Origin: MGBC114844 sp910585855
GTDB taxonomy: Bacteria; Bacillota; Clostridia; Lachnospirales; Lachnospiraceae
Reading direction: 5' to 3'
Assembly: GCA_965646165.1 (NCBI GenBank)
Contig: CBFFYP010000091.1
Location: forward strand, 1 to 16,538
Length of the DNA: 16,538 bases
Of this stretch, positions 13,400-16,538 are shown one piece after another; within the stretch, counting starts at the first letter, position 1, and every line of letters begins with the position of its first letter. Below the pieces are notes generated by a model. The model searched no databases, was not told where the DNA came from, and was given only the letters and a program-made list of their open reading frames with translations. The translations under genes and the position numbers were made by a program.

Positions 13400-15142
13400 A
13401 TGGCATTTGATGGTATTGTAATCTCTAACTTAGTCTGTGAACTTAACCAAAAACTAATAGACGGACGAATCAGTAAAATTGCACAGCCTGAGTCAGACGA
13501 ATTACTTCTTACAATAAAAAGCAAAAAAGAATTATATAAACTTCTTCTCTCGGCAAGTGCTTCTCTGCCTCTGCTCTATCTTACAGAGTCCACAAAGCCA
13601 AGCCCTACTACTGCTCCAAATTTTTGTATGCTGCTTCGCAAGCATATCAATGGCGGACGAATTGTGCATATTACTCAGCCGGGTATGGAGCGGATTGTTC
13701 ACTTTGAAATCGAGCATCGAAACGAATTAGGAGATCTCTGCACTAAACAGCTTACTATCGAACTAATGGGAAAACACAGCAATATTATCTTTCGTGACGG
13801 AGAACAAATTATTGACAGTATCAAGCATGTTTCTGCTCAGATCAGCTCTGTGCGGGAAGTGCTTCCGGGAAGAGTTTATTTTATTCCAGAAACACAGGAA
13901 AAAAAGCAGCCGCTTACCATTACGGAAGAAGAATTTCGTACATTTGTCTTAAATAAACCCATTCCTCTTGCCAAGGCACTGTATTCCTCTCTTACTGGAA
14001 TCAGCCCTATATTAGCAGAAGAAATTTGCTTTGAAGCTGATATTGACTCGGATCTTCCAGCCAATACCCTAAATACTATCGAAGCGACACATCTTTTCCA
14101 CAAATTTTCTTCCTTTATAGAGCCTGTGCGAAAACAAACCTTCTCTCCGGCTATTTACTACCAAAACGGCGAACCTCTTGAATTTGCCTCTTTGCCTTTG
14201 ACTCTCTATCCAAAAGCAGAGAAAACCGCTTTTTCCAGCATCAGTGCTGTTTTAGAGTGTTACTATGCCTCTAAAAATACCATTACAAGAATCCGTCAAA
14301 AATCTGCCGATTTACGCAGAATTGTACAGACAGCTTTAGAACGAAACAGAAAAAAATATGATTTACAAAAAAAGCAATTAAAAGATACAGAAAAACGAGA
14401 AAAATACCGTATTTACGGGGAATTAATCAATACCTACGGTTATGATCTTGCAGAGGGCAGCAAAGAATTGACTGCATTTAATTACTATAATAACGAAACA
14501 ATTACTATTCCATTGGATAAAGATCTGACTCCAAAAGAAAATGCAAAAAAATACTTTGATAAATACGGAAAATTAAAGCGAACCTATGAAGCCCTTTCAG
14601 AACTAATTAAAGAAACAGAAAGTGAACTCTTACACTTAGAATCTGTAGCAACTGCCCTTGATATTGCTTTGCTAGAAGAAGATCTGCAGGAAATCAAAGA
14701 AGAATTAACTGCCTGCGGCTACATTCGCCGAAAATACAATAATTCCAAAAAACAAAAAATTACCAGCAAGCCATTTCACTATATCTCAAGTGACGGCTTT
14801 CATATCTACGTAGGAAAAAATAATTATCAAAACGAAACACTAACTTTTCAATTTGCTGTAGGAAATGATTGGTGGTTTCATGCCAAAGGAATCCCGGGAT
14901 CTCATGTTATCGTAAAAACAAATGGAAAGGAACTGCCGGATCGAACCTTTGAAGAAGCTGGTCGGCTCGCTGCTTACTATTCCAAAGGCAGAAATACAGA
15001 AAAAGTAGAAATTGACTATACCGAGAAAAAAAATGTAAAAAAAGTCAATGGAGGAAAACCGGGATTTGTAATCTATCATACTAATTATTCTATGCTGATT
15101 GAACCAGATATTCGAAAAATTGCGGTTAGTTCCACTGATTAA
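13400..15142 (+). CDS. rqcH: RqcH-type NFACT protein (ribosome-associated quality control; FbpA/Rqc2 homologue)
   Basis: A 580-residue NFACT protein, a normal length for the family. The start is ATG 13400: AAAGGA lies upstream and MAFDGIVISNLVCEL is the standard N-terminus. A longer frame from 13187 would translate the arm of repeat E2 and is rejected. NFACT-N covers about 1-180, with NFCMLLRKHI at about 74-83 and Glu97-Arg98 (GMERI) at the site of the family's conserved Asp-Arg pair. Then come helix-hairpin-helix and coiled-coil parts (about 290-445; a lysine/glutamate-rich helix and LTPKENAKKYFDKY) and the NFACT-R domain from about 455, with DWWFHAKGIPGSHVIVK. Bacterial RqcH binds obstructed 50S subunits carrying peptidyl-tRNA and recruits tRNA-Ala to add C-terminal alanine tails, marking stalled chains for degradation. 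Older annotations call it fibronectin-binding protein. It is monocistronic, facing the HD-domain gene. Confidence 0.93.
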   Translation: MAFDGIVISNLVCELNQKLIDGRISKIAQPESDELLLTIKSKKELYKLLLSASASLPLLYLTESTKPSPTTAPNFCMLLRKHINGGRIVHITQPGMERIVHFEIEHRNELGDLCTKQLTIELMGKHSNIIFRDGEQIIDSIKHVSAQISSVREVLPGRVYFIPETQEKKQPLTITEEEFRTFVLNKPIPLAKALYSSLTGISPILAEEICFEADIDSDLPANTLNTIEATHLFHKFSSFIEPVRKQTFSPAIYYQNGEPLEFASLPLTLYPKAEKTAFSSISAVLECYYASKNTITRIRQKSADLRRIVQTALERNRKKYDLQKKQLKDTEKREKYRIYGELINTYGYDLAEGSKELTAFNYYNNETITIPLDKDLTPKENAKKYFDKYGKLKRTYEALSELIKETESELLHLESVATALDIALLEEDLQEIKEELTACGYIRRKYNNSKKQKITSKPFHYISSDGFHIYVGKNNYQNETLTFQFAVGNDWWFHAKGIPGSHVIVKTNGKELPDRTFEEAGRLAAYYSKGRNTEKVEIDYTEKKNVKKVNGGKPGFVIYHTNYSMLIEPDIRKIAVSSTD

Positions 15143-15168
15143 AAAATACAAGGACACGAAAAGAGGAC

Positions 15169-15313
15169 GCCAAAAGCCAAAGGAAATGCTATTCCAAGCC
15201 CGCTTGCGCTTAGCATTTCTTATTTTCATAGCGGACACTAAGACACTCAAACACAGCATCTAAGTGCCGACAGGAAATGATGACCCTGCATAACACTCCC
15301 TTTGGCTTTCTGC
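15169..15313 (-). repeat. Structured repeat R3 (145 bp, R family, diverged)
   Basis: Leftward copy of the R core. Read in its own direction, the 24-bp terminal stem has one mismatch and four G-U pairs (arms on the plus strand at 15169-15192 and 15290-15313). The apical hairpin AGATGCT/AGTGTCT pairs fully with two G-U pairs. CATTTC/GAAATG, GTCGGCAC/GTGTCCGC and GCGCAAGC are kept; an extra AT-rich stretch (ATGAAAATAAG) explains most of the added length. It ends GCGTCCTC. It fills nearly all the gap between the convergent RqcH and HD-domain genes, where it could also serve as a terminator for either side. Confidence 0.83.
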
Positions 15314-15352
15314 GTTTCCCTCTGCAACCTTCTCTTCTTCCCTATATTTTCT

Positions 15353-16003
15353 TTAAATTGGTGCAGTCCGACCACCTACAGCATTTTCATACATTTCTTT
15401 CACTGTACAAATCTTATCTGCATACATAACAGACATCCCCTCCCATGATTTTGGAGGAATTATGGTCAGCGGCCACATATGCTTTAAAATAATATCTTTT
15501 TCTTTTTCCGTTAAATCAAATTCCCGCTCGGCATTATTCAACGCTTTTCTTGGATGATAAAAACCATGAAGCCGTTCTTTTGTTTCCTTACAGTGTGTAT
15601 GCCAATCATATAAGAAAAAATCATGCAAAAGACCTGCTCTGGCAGCCGCTCTATAGTCCCACCCCATCTTCTTACAAATCTGATAACTCAAATAAGAAAC
15701 ATGAATACAATGTGTTAAAGTTGTAGTTGAACCATGCTGACAAAACTTCTTCATAGACTGTACCAGACTATGCTCTAATAAGTCCTCCACACATAATAAA
15801 TACTCTTCATCATCAAAACAGTCTTTATCTCGAAGCCATTCCTCTTCCCCTAGGCTTTCCTGTAATCTCTTTACCCATTCTATTTCAATACGTGCATATT
15901 CTTTTGCATTTTCACAAACGGATCGATTTTGCTCCGCCTCTATAACGGTTTCTTCCAACATTCCTTTTCCCTGTCCTTTCCTAGCTGTTTCTATCCTAAC
16001 CAT
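15353..16003 (-). CDS. HD-domain phosphohydrolase family protein
   Basis: A 216-residue protein if ATG 16003 is used. ATG 15961 (MLEETVIEAEQNRSV, 202 residues) has a better upstream GGACAGGGAAAAGG and may be the true start. The N-terminal third is acidic and helical; the HD domain spans about 85-205 with His98/His101 (HCIHVSYLS), the His127-Asp128 doublet (AGLLHDFFLYDW), further histidines at 146, 150 and 175, and Asp196 (MYADKICT). These are the metal ligands of HD-superfamily phosphohydrolases, so hydrolysis of a nucleotide or another phosphorylated small molecule is likely; the substrate is unknown. It is neither an HD-GYP nor a RelA/SpoT protein, since those motifs are missing. It stands alone, between R3 at its 3' end and E3 upstream. 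Confidence 0.8.
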   Translation of the reverse strand: MVRIETARKGQGKGMLEETVIEAEQNRSVCENAKEYARIEIEWVKRLQESLGEEEWLRDKDCFDDEEYLLCVEDLLEHSLVQSMKKFCQHGSTTTLTHCIHVSYLSYQICKKMGWDYRAAARAGLLHDFFLYDWHTHCKETKERLHGFYHPRKALNNAEREFDLTEKEKDIILKHMWPLTIIPPKSWEGMSVMYADKICTVKEMYENAVGGRTAPI

Positions 16004-16042
16004 TGATACATAGCCTATTCTGTCAATTTTCCCTCTGTCTTT

Positions 16043-16071
16043 AGAATAGCATATTTCAATATAATTGAAAA
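16043..16071 (-). promoter_or_regulatory. Possible promoter of the HD-domain gene
   Basis: Leftward: TTTTCA, 17 bases, and TATTCT preceded by TGC (extended -10). A 15-base palindrome TTCAAT-TAT-ATTGAA overlaps the -35 side (about 16055-16069) and might be a regulator site. Both hexamers match the consensus at 4 of 6 positions. A start near 16036 would give a leader of about 33 bases to ATG 16003. Confidence 0.4.
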
Positions 16072-16207
16072 CCCTCTTTTTTATTTTTATTCACTTTCTT
16101 ATATTCCATTTACTAAAATCATTTTAAAAAATTCCACAAGAACAGACAAAACTTTAATTAGGCTTTTAAAAATAAAATACTGCCGAAAAGGGCTGCTTTC
16201 ACCGGAC

Positions 16208-16532
16208 GCCAGAGGCGGTTTGCTCCTGTCCTTTGCCTGCTCCGCTCCAAACGGTAAGAAAGTCTAAGGCTTCTGATTTCGGTTCATCCAACCGGACGAA
16301 CCGGGGCGCAATTCGCCCTCATAACAGGCAAAACAAAACAGATGTAAGGAAGGATTTTACCAACCATAAAACACCCTCTTCCCTATCTTTCGGGCTAAAC
16401 ACGCCCCTTTTTTTGCATACCCTGCATAGAAGCAGGATATGCAAAAAATTCTAGGTGCTTCCACAGAAGCCCAAGACTTTCTAACCGTTCTCCGAAGTCG
16501 CTGGCAAAGGACAGGAGCAAACCGCCTCTCGC
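16208..16532 (-). repeat. Structured repeat E3 (325 bp, E family)
   Basis: Third complete E unit, leftward, again 325 bp, ending six bases before the window edge. Its terminal stem is a perfect 27-bp inverted repeat (16211-16237 with 16503-16529) nearly identical to E1 but with a compensated change: AGAGGCGG/CCGCCTCT where E1 has AGAGGCGA/TCGCCTCT. The 138-base core region (16292-16429) carries more differences from E1 and E2 than those two do from each other, yet keeps GGGGCGTGTTTAGCCC, GGGCGAATTGCGCCC and the 12-bp hairpin. Flanks CCAACA and GCGTCCGGTGAAAGC match E1, so conservation with E1 extends past the stem. It points at the HD-domain gene, 205 bases from its ATG. Confidence 0.88.
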
Positions 16533-16538
16533 TGTTGG

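Noticed and set aside
8930..16532. CRISPR array, retron or group II intron as explanation for the repeats
   Set aside because: Units are long, few, dispersed and in both orientations, without regular spacers; no Cas, reverse transcriptase or intron-encoded protein is in the window and no intron domain V is recognised.
12557..16532. E units as riboswitch leaders of the next genes
   Set aside because: The same core precedes three functionally unrelated genes, candidate promoters lie between unit and gene, and E2 has exchanged stems; a metabolite riboswitch is unlikely.
1..16538. tRNA or rRNA genes
   Set aside because: No cloverleaf with a GTTC-type T-loop or rRNA-like stretch was found by eye.

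Overview
The window looks like a chromosomal stretch of a gut-type Firmicute, most likely a Lachnospiraceae-like member of the Clostridia. The reasons are low-GC DNA, strong GGAGG-type ribosome binding sites, a Tn554-type recombinase trio, a remnant of the small cysteine-rich 'KTR' proteins of that group, a heterodimeric multidrug ABC exporter under a MarR regulator, a c-di-GMP phosphodiesterase and an RqcH-type NFACT protein. The species cannot be named from sequence alone.

Bases 1-4643 are an accessory region. It opens with the 3' part of a Tn554-like integration module: two tyrosine recombinases (the first cut by the window edge) and a small TnpC-like protein, translationally coupled and closed by a strong hairpin. 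Behind it lies a graveyard: a chimera of a cysteine-rich-protein start and an IS3-type OrfA with an amber codon, an MFS drug-efflux gene broken by two frame changes, and a stub of a TetR regulator joined to it. The accessory DNA ends in a truncated copy of a structured repeat.

Bases 4725-8893 are a leftward operon: a MarR regulator, then the two half-transporters of a heterodimeric ABC exporter, with a perfect 24-bp palindrome between regulator and transporters as the likely operator. Bases 9755-12388 encode a leftward five-domain signalling protein (degenerate receiver, degenerate GGDEF, intact EAL, intact receiver, degenerate GGDEF), predicted to degrade c-di-GMP. A rightward RqcH/NFACT gene and a leftward HD-domain hydrolase gene converge at 15143-15352.

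The most unusual content is between the genes. Two families of structured repeats fill almost every intergenic gap on the right: three complete 'E' units of exactly 325 bp (12557-12881, 12968-13292, 16208-16532), three 'R' units of 141-145 bp (8930-9070, 9352-9492, 15169-15313), and one partial E-like copy (about 4642-4709). Each has a conserved core enclosed by a 24-27 bp terminal stem. The stem sequence differs between copies but stays self-complementary, and internal hairpins show compensatory and G-U changes that fit one strand only. Both families start near (A)CAGC and end in GCGTCC or a close variant, so they seem to be one superfamily. They encode no protein. I know of no named family that matches, and they are the best candidate here for an undescribed system: a non-autonomous mobile element, a family of structured RNAs, or both.
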